The notes below the pieces were generated by a model. It saw only the letters and a program-made list of their open reading frames with translations. It made no database searches and was not told the DNA's origin. Of a stretch of 64,000 bases of DNA, positions 34,297 through 44,267 are shown in pieces. The stretch is from Paenibacillus swuensis (lineage in GTDB: Bacteria; Bacillota; Bacilli; Paenibacillales; DY6). A program made the position numbers and the translations under genes. The stretch's first letter is position 1; each line of letters opens with the position of its first letter. Where the stretch lies: NCBI RefSeq assembly GCF_001644605.1, contig NZ_CP011388.1, positions 644,501-708,500 of the forward strand, given 5' to 3'.

Positions 34297-35310
34297 ATGA
34301 GCTTGCTGTTTGAACCTTATACCCTGCAAGGGATGACGTTGAAGAATCGGATTGTCATGGCTCCTATGTGTATGTATTCTTGTGAAGACCGGGACGGGAG
34401 AGTCACGAATTGGCATCGAACCCATTATACAGCGCGTGCGGTCGGGCAAGTGGGACTCATCATTGTGGAAGCATCCGCTGTAACGCCTCAGGGACGAATT
34501 AGTGAGCAGGACCTTGGCATTTGGAGCGACGAGCATGTGGACGGATTAAGAGAAATTACGAACATGATGCATGCATACGGGGCCAAAGCAGCCATTCAAA
34601 TCGCTCATGCCGGGCGGAAATCGACAGTGGAAGGACCGATTATTGCTCCTTCGGCGATCGCCTTTGATGACAGTTACCGGTTGCCGGAGGCCATGACGAC
34701 GGAGCAGATTCAGGAAACGCTCTTTGCGTTTCGCGAAGGAGCTCGGCGCGCCAAGGAAGCCGGTTTCGATTGCATTGAAATTCACGGTGCGCACGGATAC
34801 TTGATCAATGAGTTTCTGTCGCCGTTAACGAATAAGCGTGAGGATGAATATGGCGGGGACCGGGATAACCGATATCGGTTCCTGGAAGAGACGATTCTTG
34901 CGGTTAAAGAGGTATGGGCAGGTCCGTTAATGGTGAGGATTTCCGCCAATGAGTATCATGCGGACGGGAACACGTTGGATGACTTTATCTACTACTCACA
35001 GCGTATGAAGGAACAAGGCGTTGATCTGGTTGATTGCAGTTCGGGCGGTGTGGTGCCGGCATCCATTCAACCTTACCCAGGCTATCAAGTGCCGCTGGCG
35101 GAGGCCATTCGCCGGGGCGCCGATGTGCCGACAGGCGCGGTCGGGCTGATTACGAGCGGTGTGCAAGCTGAGGAGATTCTTCGTAAGGAGCAGGCGGATT
35201 TGGTGTTGTTGGCGCGGGAATTCCTGCGTGACCCCTACTGGCCTCGCACGGCAGCCAAGGAGCTTGGTGTGGAGATTGAGGCTCCTAAGCAATATAGTAG
35301 GGGTTGGTAG
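34297..35310 (+). CDS. namA: NADPH dehydrogenase NamA (old yellow enzyme, YqjM type)
   Basis: A 337-residue FMN TIM-barrel ene-reductase that reduces activated double bonds of xenobiotics. It has the YqjM-type start [15 protein letters not shown] with the regulatory cysteine near residue 25, the substrate-binding [19 protein letters not shown] near 164, the [10 protein letters not shown] segment and the C-terminal arginine finger region ending YSRGW. The length equals B. subtilis YqjM. GGAG precedes ATG 34297. A long hairpin terminator follows. Confidence 0.95.
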   Translation: MSLLFEPYTLQGMTLKNRIVMAPMCMYSCEDRDGRVTNWHRTHYTARAVGQVGLIIVEASAVTPQGRISEQDLGIWSDEHVDGLREITNMMHAYGAKAAIQIAHAGRKSTVEGPIIAPSAIAFDDSYRLPEAMTTEQIQETLFAFREGARRAKEAGFDCIEIHGAHGYLINEFLSPLTNKREDEYGGDRDNRYRFLEETILAVKEVWAGPLMVRISANEYHADGNTLDDFIYYSQRMKEQGVDLVDCSSGGVVPASIQPYPGYQVPLAEAIRRGADVPTGAVGLITSGVQAEEILRKEQADLVLLAREFLRDPYWPRTAAKELGVEIEAPKQYSRGW

Positions 35311-35396
35311 TATAATTAGCTGAGTTAACGGATTCCCATCACGGTTCGCCGATTACTGTAATTTAACTGTATTCGAGTTGACTGTTGTGGTAAGAG

Positions 35397-35455
35397 AACG
35401 ATATGGGCTCTCGTGTCATCTACAGACATGGGAGCGAGTATCGTTTCTTTAATTT
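35397..35455 (+). terminator. Terminator of namA
   Basis: AACGATA/TATCGTT outer arms and GCTCTCGTGTC/GACATGGGAGC inner arms form one long stem, followed by TCTTTAATTT. Confidence 0.8.
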
Positions 35456-35532
35456 ATACGCATTGATCAAATTACCGCTACCGCTCCTTTTCACTTTTCC
35501 CCTTCCACTAATCTCGCCCTCAACAGTCATTT

Positions 35533-35711
35533 GTAGCGATAACGCTACTAATCCGCCTTGACCAAGTAACACCTAGGACATTTGTAGCGGTAACGCTACT
35601 ATTTCGATTCTACCTTCCAGTTATCACGCACTCTCTGGTCATTTGTAGCGATAAAGCTACTAATCCAACCAACCCAAGTAACTTCTACGCCATTTGTAGC
35701 GTTATCGCTAC
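35533..35711. repeat. Four GTAGCG-n4-CGCTAC hairpin repeats
   Basis: Palindromes GTAGCGATAACGCTAC (35533), a GTAACG variant (35584), a variant with AAAGCTAC (35645) and GTAGCGTTATCGCTAC (35696), each preceded by CATTT. Spacing is 51, 61 and 51 bp, and the sequence between copies 1-2 resembles that between 3-4, so the larger unit is about 112 bp, duplicated. The loops vary while the stems are kept. The 600-bp region from 35311 to 35911 otherwise holds only the namA terminator and the lyase promoter. Confidence 0.9.
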
Positions 35712-35856
35712 TATTTTACTTATATCTTCGACTCTTCCCATCCACTTTCGCTCACATGATCCCCCATACCCTCCACTACCCATGTTAAAAAAACACTATA
35801 CGAATGTTAACAACGAGCTATATACGGTCACCTTGACCTAAACTTATACTTATATT

Positions 35857-35870
35857 TGTAACCGCTTACA
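35857..35870 (+). promoter_or_regulatory. cre-like CcpA site before the lyase gene
   Basis: TGTAACCGCTTACA differs from the cre consensus (TGWAARCGYTWWCW) at one position and is nearly palindromic. It lies 42 bp before the lyase start, right for catabolite repression. Confidence 0.6.
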
Positions 35871-35911
35871 AGAAAGTGTATTACAAATCCACCATCCAAA
35901 GGAGGTCACTT

Positions 35912-36850
35912 ATGAAAGCGTTAAAACGAACACGCTTCGCTTTAACCGCACTGACTTTACTCACCCTGGGCACGTCCATGACATCAGCAAGCAGCTATCA
36001 ACTGCAAGACACCTTCAACACCGGAACGGTGAAAGATTACAATGTGCTTGAAGGCTGGTACCAGTACCTGGAGACGGATCCGAATCAACCTGTGCAGGCC
36101 ATCGGCGCATCCGGCAGCAACACGATGGGTAGCTACAGCGTCGTACCCAAACCCGGAGATACCGGCACAGATAAGGCCTTGAAGCTAGTGCTGAAAGCGA
36201 ATCAGGAACACCCGGCCGGGACTTATCCCAATGGCGACCCGAAGTACAAATCCCGCTTCGAGTTCCGTTCCAAAGGCATTGCTCCGAGCGACCCGACATC
36301 CACTGATACCGCGGAACGGTGGTACATGTTCGACTTCATGATTCCGACGGACTGGGATGAAACAGACGGATGGCAGAATTTCATCGTACAAGTTTACTAC
36401 GGGGACGGCAGCATCGGGCGAGGACCTTCACTAGGCATCACTTTGAGCAACGACGATATGCGTATCAACGGTAATAATTTCTGTAATGAAGATACCTCTC
36501 CCGGAACGGCTGTAACCACTCTTTGCAGCGACCCCTCCGCAAGGGATGAGCGTGAACTGTACAGCGAACAGATGATTAAAGGCGTTTGGCAGCGCTTCTG
36601 GGTCCACATTAAATGGAGTAAGGTCAATCCAAGCAAGGGAATTATTGAATTAAAACGGTCCACGGACGGAACAGACCCGACGACGAAAGGGTTATTGTTC
36701 CCTGCGGTTCGCGGCGTAAATACCGTTGGAAGCAAGTCAAACTATTTCAAGATCGGCAATTATCTGGGTGTTGGCTGGAACGATCGCGATCCGGCGCTGA
36801 ACAAAGACAAAGTGATGTATTACGATAATGTGCGCATTTCCAAACCGTAA
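35912..36850 (+). CDS. Secreted polysaccharide lyase, heparin lyase I/PL20-like beta-jelly roll
   Basis: A 312-residue exported protein (signal peptide KALKRTRFALTALTLLTLG, cut near SAS-SYQ). The mature part has the jelly-roll pattern of the heparin-lyase-type fold: KSRFEFRSKG, TAERWYMFDFMIPTDW, GVWQRFWVHIKWSK and a final YYDNVRISKP. Lyases of this group (PL13, PL20 and relatives) cut uronic-acid polymers by beta-elimination. The exact PL family cannot be named by eye. AAAGGAGG fixes ATG 35912. A cre-like site precedes it, and GH105 enzymes lie downstream in the locus. Confidence 0.7.
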   Translation: MKALKRTRFALTALTLLTLGTSMTSASSYQLQDTFNTGTVKDYNVLEGWYQYLETDPNQPVQAIGASGSNTMGSYSVVPKPGDTGTDKALKLVLKANQEHPAGTYPNGDPKYKSRFEFRSKGIAPSDPTSTDTAERWYMFDFMIPTDWDETDGWQNFIVQVYYGDGSIGRGPSLGITLSNDDMRINGNNFCNEDTSPGTAVTTLCSDPSARDERELYSEQMIKGVWQRFWVHIKWSKVNPSKGIIELKRSTDGTDPTTKGLLFPAVRGVNTVGSKSNYFKIGNYLGVGWNDRDPALNKDKVMYYDNVRISKP

Positions 36851-36898
36851 CATTGTGAGCTCCATACTCATATCAACATAACGCGTTAACGCGCAATA

Positions 36899-36923
36899 AA
36901 GACCTGCAACTACCGCAGGTCTT
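36899..36923. terminator. Bidirectional terminator between lyase and AraC gene
   Basis: AAGACCTGC-AACTACC-GCAGGTCTT with a T-rich tract on the plus side and an A-rich tract on the other, between convergent genes. Confidence 0.88.
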
Positions 36924-36936
36924 TGTTGTGTCCGTA

Positions 36937-37797
36937 CTATTTGGACAAAAAATTCAATCGATACTGCTCCGGCGTAACCCCCAACGTTTCCTTAAACTTT
37001 CGCCCAAAATGCGATGAGGTCTGAAAACCCACTTCAAATCCGATCTCCTTCACCGTCATATCCTTGAGAACCAGCAATTGCGCGGCCTCGTGAATCCGTC
37101 TTTCCATTAAGTAGTGCTGGATGCTGATGCCCATTTCTTTTTTGAAAAAATGACAGAGATAATACTTGCTCATATGGAGCGCCTCCGCAATATCATCCAG
37201 TTGACAGGGAGAGTTCCACACCGCGTTTAAATGTTCAAGAATGCGGCTGAGCGTAATCCCGCCCGGTGCGTGTTGCCAAGGCTGCGCTCCTTCATTCCCC
37301 ATGTGTTCTTTACGTCCGATAAACAATAACAACTCCATCAAATAAACCTGCATGGCCATCTTCCCGCCCCAGCGCGGAACCGCTTGCTGCTCGTTCTGTA
37401 AAGCATTGAACATGCGCTGACATTCGGCCGACTCTTGCTTCGACAAACGAACATGATGACAATGTGCCGTTAGTTGATCCAGTTCTTCCCGGAACACGCC
37501 TTCACCTCCAGGAATAAATTCCGGCAGGAAATGAATGATCTTCCGTTCATAACAGCCCCGGCCAAGCTTCTTTAACTTATGGTAGGTCCCCCCGCGGAAC
37601 AGCAGCACACTGCCGGAGGAAATCTGAATCACCTGATCCTCCATCATAAACCAGGCATCCCCGCTCACGACCCAAATCAACTCATATCCCGGGTGCAGGT
37701 GGTAGTTTTCAGGATACGCGCCGTCCTTTTTGTGATCCAACATGAAAGCATGTCTGTACAAGTGTTGAAACGGTTCCGTTTGTGCTCTCATCCGCAT
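36937..37797 (-). CDS. AraC-family regulator with cupin sensor domain
   Basis: A 286-residue regulator. The cupin part is at about 18-100 (YHLHPGYELIWVVSGDAWFM, GSVLLFRGGTYHKL), and the double helix-turn-helix at about 190-286 (LDDIAEALHMSKYYLCHFF; VKEIGFEVGFQTSSHFGRKF). Such proteins bind sugars through the cupin. It is converging with the lyase gene and on the strand of the YesN/YesM pair, from which it is 13 bp apart, so it may be read with them. It probably activates parts of this polysaccharide locus. Confidence 0.88.
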   Translation of the reverse strand: MRMRAQTEPFQHLYRHAFMLDHKKDGAYPENYHLHPGYELIWVVSGDAWFMMEDQVIQISSGSVLLFRGGTYHKLKKLGRGCYERKIIHFLPEFIPGGEGVFREELDQLTAHCHHVRLSKQESAECQRMFNALQNEQQAVPRWGGKMAMQVYLMELLLFIGRKEHMGNEGAQPWQHAPGGITLSRILEHLNAVWNSPCQLDDIAEALHMSKYYLCHFFKKEMGISIQHYLMERRIHEAAQLLVLKDMTVKEIGFEVGFQTSSHFGRKFKETLGVTPEQYRLNFLSK

Positions 37798-37809
37798 GTC
37801 CTCCCGTTG

Positions 37810-39456
37810 TTAAGTTGGTGTATTCTCGCGGTATTCCTGAGGTGTCAGACCGTATTGTTTTTTGAACACTTTAATGAAATAAGGAACGTTCTGGTATCCC
37901 AAATCTTTGGCGATTTCGTATACTTTATCATCACCCTTTTTTAGAATCAGCGCCGCACGGTCCATCCGGAGACGGAAAATATACTCACTGATGTTCTCCC
38001 CGGTCTCCTGCTTATACACTTTCGACAAGTATACCGGGTGCAGCCCGATCCAATCCGCTATGCTCTGAAGGGAAATGTCCGCCAAGTGATGCTCGACGTA
38101 TTCCTGTACCCGTTGAATGACGGATACCCGGGTGTCGCGGCTCTCGCGCTGCATACTTTCTTTAATGGCATGTATGGAGCGGAAGGACCATTCCTTCAAC
38201 GGTTTCACATGGCGAAACGAATTGCCCGACAATACCTTCTCATAATCATGGCCGATAATCTCATGGAGCTGTGTACCGTTACGATGCGCAATATAAGAGA
38301 GGGAGGCCGATATGGTATGGAACACTTCAAATAAATGTTCTGTTGAATCCTGCCACTCCTGCTCCAACTCCTGAAAGACGGATTCTAATTTCTCACAAGC
38401 CGCATCCCAACGCCCCGCTTCGAACAGATGAATTAACAGCGGCGGCTCGTATAAGCTTTGCACGGCATTAATCGGAACCGGCACGGATTGATCGGGCAAC
38501 GTCATGAAGAGATCACCACTGGTTCCGACACCTTTGCGCAAAGCTGATACGGCGGCTTGATATAATGCCGGCACATGCGCGGGAAAGCTGCCCCAACCGC
38601 CGACAATAACGGAGATTCCGCCCTTGAGATACAATTTCACATTCACTTGAAGTTGTTCCGCGATGCGTTCGATTTGACGTTGCCTTCCTGTCTCATCTCC
38701 CGAAGATTCCCCGCCGGCACCGCGTTGGTCGTCCCCTATGGACTTCAACACCATAACAAGATCGTCGTGCGCATCTTTACAGGTCCAGAGATGATAGTGC
38801 GACTTGGAAATTTCCTCGGCAATATTGGTTACGGCATATTCAAGTAACGCCAAATGGTATGCGTCATGCTGTTGAAATTCTTCACCCATCCGAATTAACA
38901 GGAGGGCGAACGGTTCTTCGGACTCGAACGGGATGTGCAACAGCCGCATTTTATCCGCCAAGGCATCCTGTGAATAACGTCTGCCCTGCAAAATGTCGTT
39001 CAACAGATTGCCTTTTAACAAAGGTAAGTTCTCGTTAATGGTATACACCGCTCTTTGGTGTGAAGAGATTTCTTCCCATTCCTGTTTCAACTGCGACGTT
39101 ACTTTACGAACGGCAGCCATCACATCTTCATCGCTGACAGGTTTCAATAGATAGTCGGCGGTCTGATGCTGAATGGCCGCCTGGGCATAGGCGAAATCCG
39201 CATGTCCTGACAAGAGAATACATCTTGTTCGGTTCCAGTCTGTACTTATTCGTTCCAACAATTCAATGCCGCTCATGACCGGCATTCGAATATCGGAAAT
39301 GACAATATCAATCGTATGCTGTTCCATGATAAGCAGCGCTTCATTAGCGGAGTAAGCTTTAAACACTTGAGAGACATCGAGGTCGGCCCAAGGAATCGTC
39401 ACGGCCAAGCTGTCTACGACATAGGCTTCATCATCTACCATCAGCAAACTATACAT
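37810..39456 (-). CDS. YesN-type response regulator with AraC output
   Basis: A 548-residue regulator. The receiver domain (1-120) has the acidic pair in VDDE, the phospho-acceptor aspartate in VISDIRMPVMSG (about 54) and the lysine in YLLKPVSD. A long central linker follows and the AraC double HTH is at about 445-548 (LQSIADWIGLHPVYLSKVYK; VYEIAKDLGYQNVPYFIKVF). ATG 39456 overlaps the kinase stop by 8 bp, showing translational coupling. It is expected to switch on the ABC permeases and CAZymes around it. Confidence 0.92.
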   Translation of the reverse strand: MYSLLMVDDEAYVVDSLAVTIPWADLDVSQVFKAYSANEALLIMEQHTIDIVISDIRMPVMSGIELLERISTDWNRTRCILLSGHADFAYAQAAIQHQTADYLLKPVSDEDVMAAVRKVTSQLKQEWEEISSHQRAVYTINENLPLLKGNLLNDILQGRRYSQDALADKMRLLHIPFESEEPFALLLIRMGEEFQQHDAYHLALLEYAVTNIAEEISKSHYHLWTCKDAHDDLVMVLKSIGDDQRGAGGESSGDETGRQRQIERIAEQLQVNVKLYLKGGISVIVGGWGSFPAHVPALYQAAVSALRKGVGTSGDLFMTLPDQSVPVPINAVQSLYEPPLLIHLFEAGRWDAACEKLESVFQELEQEWQDSTEHLFEVFHTISASLSYIAHRNGTQLHEIIGHDYEKVLSGNSFRHVKPLKEWSFRSIHAIKESMQRESRDTRVSVIQRVQEYVEHHLADISLQSIADWIGLHPVYLSKVYKQETGENISEYIFRLRMDRAALILKKGDDKVYEIAKDLGYQNVPYFIKVFKKQYGLTPQEYRENTPT

Positions 39457-41179
39457 GTTCCGGTCCCCTGTTCCATTGGAGTATAACTCGTAATCCCTGC
39501 GGATCGACCGGTTCCAACACCAAACCGGATCCCTCGCCAAAGCGATATATTAATCGGTGATGCACGTTCCACACGCCGCATCCCATCTCATCTTCCAGGG
39601 CGTCATTCAACCCGTCTCTCAACTCTTGAAGGCGATCGGGAGTAACCCCTAACCCGTTGTCTTCCACGATCAGCCGGTAACACTCCGCTTGGATTTCTCC
39701 TGTAATCTTAATCATGCCCGCGTTCGGATTGCCTTCTAAGCCATGAATAACCGCATTTTCTACAATGGGTTGCAACAACAGTCTGGGTATTTCCATGTTC
39801 AGCATATCTTCAGGTAGATCGGTCTCGAATTCGAACCGGGGTGAACGGAGCATTTGGATCTCAAGATAATTGGTTACTAATTTCAGTTCATCGGCAATCG
39901 AGGCATAATCCTTCTCCACACGGGTGGTATATCGGAAATACTCGCCCAGTTTCAATGACATGGAAATAACCGCCTTATCATTCCCCATGCTGGCCATGCT
40001 CTTAATAAAGAACAGGCAATTATATAGAAAGTGCGGATTAATCTGTGCCTGCAGCTGCTTCAACGTCGCTTCCCGCGACCGCAGCCGTTCCGCAAACACG
40101 TTCTCAATCAACTCCTGAATCTGCATCGTCATTTCGTTAAAGCGAAGGAACAGATAATCGAACTCATTATGGAACTTGTGCGTTAACCGAACGGAATAAT
40201 CCCCGCGCTTTAAGCTCTGGACACCTTTCGTCAGTTCACGAATCGGGACCCTGACATTGCGATAAAGCAAGAATGCCGCAGTTAAACTCATCGTTAACAG
40301 TAACCCGGTCGTCATATAGAAATAATTGCGATTCTCAATTACAGGGGACAATATTTCCTGCACAGGCACATAATCCACCAGGTACCATCCCAAATCCGGC
40401 GATTTCACATAATACACTTGATATTCCTCGCCGCCGAGGTTTAAAGTGGTTCGGCCGGCATCCGTTAAAGACAGGATGTGCAGCTTTTTCTGAATATCGT
40501 AGATCTTATCCGCGTCAGAAGTATGATTCACAATAGGCGTATAGTCAGGATGATAAAAAAACGGATCGCCTTTGGCGCCTTTCTTAAAGTCATTCAGCAT
40601 ACGAACCAAATTATTCACGTAGAAGCTCACTTCCACCACTAAATCAGCTTTAGAGAAATCCATATAAGCGGAAACGGGATTCAGTGTAAATTTCACGAAT
40701 TGCTGAATTTGTTGACCTTCTACTTCAGTCGTCCGTAACGTCCATCTGTCCGATACGTTCCTCTTTAAATATGCAGCGTCATAAATACGAAAGTAGGTTG
40801 ATGTCACTTCCTGCGCAGGAATGGAATACACGGAAATCTGGTTATCCCAATTCACGGATGCGCTTTGAAGCTCCAGCTTCTGAGCAACCTCTTTCTGAAG
40901 TTCAATTCTCTTATAGACATTCTCCATTAAATGAATCGTCTTGTAATCGAGGATGCTTGTTTCCCTGCTCAAAATCGTAGAGAACAGACCGAATTGTTCC
41001 AGATTCGTTTCCACCTGATTCAGCAGAAACTGAAGCCGGCTCATGCTTGAGCTTTCCAATTCATCCTTGATGACTTTCACACTGACTTGATTGCTGTACG
41101 TGTACAATCCCAGAATCGGCAACAGCAGCAGCAGAATCAGAATCATGATTTTGTTGAAAATATTGTTAGTAACGTTCAT
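39449..41179 (-). CDS. YesM-type sensor histidine kinase
   Basis: A 576-residue membrane kinase. An N-terminal membrane segment (IMILILLLLLPILGLYTYS) is followed by an extracellular sensor of about 250 residues, a second membrane helix (YFYMTTGLLLTMSLTAAFLL), a HAMP region, the His_kinase box QINPHFLYNCLFFI with the phospho-histidine (about 374), and a HATPase with NAVIHGLEG and EDNGLGV. ATG 41179 is chosen because GGGGAG lies 8 bases upstream. It forms a pair with the overlapping regulator. The trigger is probably an extracellular oligosaccharide or the binding-protein complex. Confidence 0.92.
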   Translation of the reverse strand: MNVTNNIFNKIMILILLLLLPILGLYTYSNQVSVKVIKDELESSSMSRLQFLLNQVETNLEQFGLFSTILSRETSILDYKTIHLMENVYKRIELQKEVAQKLELQSASVNWDNQISVYSIPAQEVTSTYFRIYDAAYLKRNVSDRWTLRTTEVEGQQIQQFVKFTLNPVSAYMDFSKADLVVEVSFYVNNLVRMLNDFKKGAKGDPFFYHPDYTPIVNHTSDADKIYDIQKKLHILSLTDAGRTTLNLGGEEYQVYYVKSPDLGWYLVDYVPVQEILSPVIENRNYFYMTTGLLLTMSLTAAFLLYRNVRVPIRELTKGVQSLKRGDYSVRLTHKFHNEFDYLFLRFNEMTMQIQELIENVFAERLRSREATLKQLQAQINPHFLYNCLFFIKSMASMGNDKAVISMSLKLGEYFRYTTRVEKDYASIADELKLVTNYLEIQMLRSPRFEFETDLPEDMLNMEIPRLLLQPIVENAVIHGLEGNPNAGMIKITGEIQAECYRLIVEDNGLGVTPDRLQELRDGLNDALEDEMGCGVWNVHHRLIYRFGEGSGLVLEPVDPQGLRVILQWNRGPEHV

Positions 41180-41266
41180 GTCAACATCTCCCCAACCCAA
41201 TCATAACCTGAGAACTTCATGTGCTGAAGTCATTTCTATACATTCCTTACGCATAAGGGCAGAAAT

Positions 41267-41301
41267 ACCCAGTCTGCAGCCCTCGGGCCGGCAAACTGGG
41301 T
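41267..41301 (-). terminator. Hairpin downstream of the binding-protein gene
   Basis: ACCCAGT/ACTGGGT arms with TGC/GCA inside, just after the stop at 41310 on the minus strand; the following T-tract is short. Confidence 0.55.
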
Positions 41302-41309
41302 CACCTGAT

Positions 41310-43034
41310 TTATTTCCCTTGAACGGAAGTATACCACTCGTTTACTTCTTCAGAAATTTGCTTCCCGCCGGAGGACATCCACTTCTCCGTGAAAGTATCA
41401 AACGAATCTACAGGTTGCTCACCGTAAATAATCTTGTTGATCGTCTCCAGTTCCAACTTATCGACAAAGTCGCCGCGCATCTTCTGCGTCTTCGTCGGAG
41501 GACCTACAAACAAGTTCTGTTTGGCAATGTCCTTCTGGGACAAGACAATGGTAGCCGCTTCGATGACGCCCTCCGGCTTCTTCAACAAGAAGCGCTCGAC
41601 AGGTGAAGCTGGGGCAGGATCTTTCGCCAACTTGGCGTAAGTTTCCATACGAAGGGATGGAATACGGATGCCGTCCGGAGTCAGTAAATACTTCGAGACC
41701 GTTCCGTTACCGCCAGGGATTTCATCCGCCTTGGTAGTCGGTTCCCCATTCACTTTGGCCCAGTCATATCCTTCGGCTAAACCCCATTCGAATTGACTGC
41801 CGAATTCCGGATTCGCAAAGTTATCGAACAGGTAATTCTGATACTCGAAGAACGCGTCAGGATGTTTGAAGTCCTTGTTGATCAATACCACACCGCCGCC
41901 TGCCCCGGAGCTGGATCTGCCTGCCAGACCGTCGGGACCTGTCGGCAGCGGATAAGGTTTTACGACCGCGTCTTTATTGTTCTTATACAAATCCGGTAAC
42001 GGGAATTCAGGCATGTAGTGAGGACCGGAGATGATGCCCACCTTACCTGAAGTAAACTCGCTGCCCGCTTCCATGGAGCCCAGCAATCCTGCTTGCTCCG
42101 AAAGATAACCCTTCTTCATCCACTCGCTCAGCTTCGTCAATGCCGGCTTCATCTCGGGCTGCACCGAACCGTACTCTAGCTTGCCATCTTCGTTTAAATT
42201 CCATTGGTTTGGAATCGTACCGTAAGCCCCGAAGATGAAGCGGGCTTCACCCATGTTCTGCTTCAAACCTTCTTTAATACCCAATGCCAGACCGTACGTG
42301 TCTTTCTTTCCGTTGCCGTCCGGATCCTGATTGACGAAAGCGTCCATGACTTTCTCCATCTCGTCAATCGTCGTCGGCGCCTTCAATCCAAGCTTATCCA
42401 GCCAGTCCTGGCGAACCCACAGAACCGCATCGTTATGCATCTCATATTCCAGATCGGGTATACCCATCTTCTTGCCGTCTTTCATATAAGGCAGCCATAC
42501 ATTGGGGTCATCCGCCATCGCTTTCTTGTATGTTTCGGAAGCGTATTTCTCGAACAGTTCATCCACTTCCATGAACTTGCCTGATTCGATCAACTCGCTG
42601 CCCATTTCCTGACCTACGACCAGAATATCCGGGAGCTCCTTATTTGCGGAAAGGGCTAACCGAAGCTTCGTGTTAAACCCGTCATTCGCGTAGTTGGCGG
42701 TCCAGAGATTCTTGATTTCGATGCCAAGCTTCTCCTTGGCCCACTTATAGTGAACGTTGTCATCCATCGTTTCATTATTCTTGAATTTAACGGAGGCATC
42801 GATGCCCCGGACCGTCGTTATCGTAATCGGCGGATCGTACTTTCCGCCACTAAACGGCGCGGAATGTTTGCCGTCACCCTTGGATGCGTTTCCATCATTC
42901 TCGGCGGCGGTGTTGCCCGGCGCGGTTTCCTTCGGTTGTTCCGAGCTGCTGTTCGAATTGTTACAAGCTGCAAGCAACCCTAGCATTAATACTAAACTCA
43001 ATAATAGAATCAGCGATTTGTTACGCATTGCCAT
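41310..43034 (-). CDS. Extracellular solute-binding lipoprotein of a sugar ABC importer (LplA-like)
   Basis: A 574-residue family 1 solute-binding protein. The lipobox is LLAAC (cysteine about residue 24), then an Asn/Ser-rich linker. The mature domain is of the long LplA/YtcQ-type used with LplB and LplC permeases. AGGGGG precedes ATG 43034 by 8 bases. It is divergent from its likely permeases (43256, 44268) instead of downstream of them, so expression of the receptor and the channel come from one 220-bp region facing both ways. No ATPase gene is present; a shared MsmX-type ATPase elsewhere is likely. Confidence 0.92.
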   Translation of the reverse strand: MAMRNKSLILLLSLVLMLGLLAACNNSNSSSEQPKETAPGNTAAENDGNASKGDGKHSAPFSGGKYDPPITITTVRGIDASVKFKNNETMDDNVHYKWAKEKLGIEIKNLWTANYANDGFNTKLRLALSANKELPDILVVGQEMGSELIESGKFMEVDELFEKYASETYKKAMADDPNVWLPYMKDGKKMGIPDLEYEMHNDAVLWVRQDWLDKLGLKAPTTIDEMEKVMDAFVNQDPDGNGKKDTYGLALGIKEGLKQNMGEARFIFGAYGTIPNQWNLNEDGKLEYGSVQPEMKPALTKLSEWMKKGYLSEQAGLLGSMEAGSEFTSGKVGIISGPHYMPEFPLPDLYKNNKDAVVKPYPLPTGPDGLAGRSSSGAGGGVVLINKDFKHPDAFFEYQNYLFDNFANPEFGSQFEWGLAEGYDWAKVNGEPTTKADEIPGGNGTVSKYLLTPDGIRIPSLRMETYAKLAKDPAPASPVERFLLKKPEGVIEAATIVLSQKDIAKQNLFVGPPTKTQKMRGDFVDKLELETINKIIYGEQPVDSFDTFTEKWMSSGGKQISEEVNEWYTSVQGK

Positions 43035-43255
43035 TGAACGTTCCCCCTGTATACATAGATTTGTTTGTGATCACATGTTTATCATAAGGCTACATATGAC
43101 AAGTAGAAATAACACTTCTGCAACATCGATAGTCGATTGTTAGCATTGCCCGTTAAATGTTAACAAAACACTATAGGGTTAACAGAATGCTGTATAAGAC
43201 CCCTCTCATTTTCTGCATAATGAAGCATAGAAGAACGACCAAAGGAGATGAAAAG

Positions 43256-44230
43256 ATGGAAACAACCCTACAACGACAAGACATCCATGATCCCGCCGTT
43301 ACCGCCAAACGGATGAAAACGGCACGCGTGAAACACCGCTGGAACTTCAAGAGCACCTGGCCGCTTCATCTAATGGTGTTGCCGCCGCTGCTGTTAATTA
43401 TTATTTTTCACTATGTACCTATGTTGGGTCTCGTCATGGCCTTTCAGGAATATAAACCCTGGACCGGATTTACCGGTTCCCCTTGGGTAGGACTGGATCA
43501 CTTTAAATTCATGTTGGAATATCCCGACAGCAAGCAAGTCATCTGGAACACCGTACTTATTGCTTCATTAAAAATCGTCACAGGATTAATCGTACCGATC
43601 ATCTTCGCCTTATTTCTGAATGAAGTGCGCAAGATGGCGTTCAAGCGCGTTATTCAGACGTTGGTTTACCTGCCGCACTTCCTGTCATGGGTTATTCTGG
43701 GCGGCATTCTGATCGACATGTTATCGCCGGAAGGCGGACTGGTCAACCGGGCGTTAGGCTGGGTCGGCATTGAACCCATCTTCTTCTTAGGGAATGGCGA
43801 CTGGTTCCGGTTTACGGTGGTGACCAGCGACCTGTGGAAAGACTTTGGTTTCTCCACCATCGTGTTCCTCGCCTCGCTGGCGGGGATTAACCCAAGTTTG
43901 TATGAAGCAGCCGAAGTCGACGGAGCATCCCGCTGGAAACAGACGCTGTATGTGACGATCCCCGCTATGATTCCAATCACGATTGTTGTGGGTACTCTTG
44001 CGCTGGGCAACGTATTAAATGCCGGTTTTGACCAAATCTTCAACTTGTATAATCCGCTTGTTTATGAGAAAGGCGACATCATTGATACCTTCGTCTACCG
44101 ACTGGGTATTATCGACGGGAACATGAGCTTCTCCACCGCCATTGGGATGTTTAAATCGGTCATCAGCTTCGTACTGATTGTCATCGCATACCGACTGGCT
44201 TATAAATACGCTAATTATCGTATATTCTAG
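43256..44230 (+). CDS. Sugar ABC transporter permease (LplB-like)
   Basis: A 324-residue inner-membrane permease with six predicted helices. The N-terminus has WPLHLMVLPPLLLIIIFHYV and the EAA loop is LYEAAEVDGASRWKQTLYVT near residue 218, which contacts the ATPase. The conserved LplB form has the GLxxAFQEYKP segment seen here. ATG 43256 is chosen because AAAGGAG lies 8 bases upstream. It is followed 37 bp later by the second permease. Confidence 0.94.
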   Translation: METTLQRQDIHDPAVTAKRMKTARVKHRWNFKSTWPLHLMVLPPLLLIIIFHYVPMLGLVMAFQEYKPWTGFTGSPWVGLDHFKFMLEYPDSKQVIWNTVLIASLKIVTGLIVPIIFALFLNEVRKMAFKRVIQTLVYLPHFLSWVILGGILIDMLSPEGGLVNRALGWVGIEPIFFLGNGDWFRFTVVTSDLWKDFGFSTIVFLASLAGINPSLYEAAEVDGASRWKQTLYVTIPAMIPITIVVGTLALGNVLNAGFDQIFNLYNPLVYEKGDIIDTFVYRLGIIDGNMSFSTAIGMFKSVISFVLIVIAYRLAYKYANYRIF

Positions 44231-44267
44231 TCCGCTTACCGCAAATAAGGAATAGGAGGATTCGCTC

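Noticed and set aside
35533-35711. CRISPR or tandem terminators
   Set aside because: Spacers are partly duplicated, the repeat is a short palindrome, and no T-runs follow the stems.
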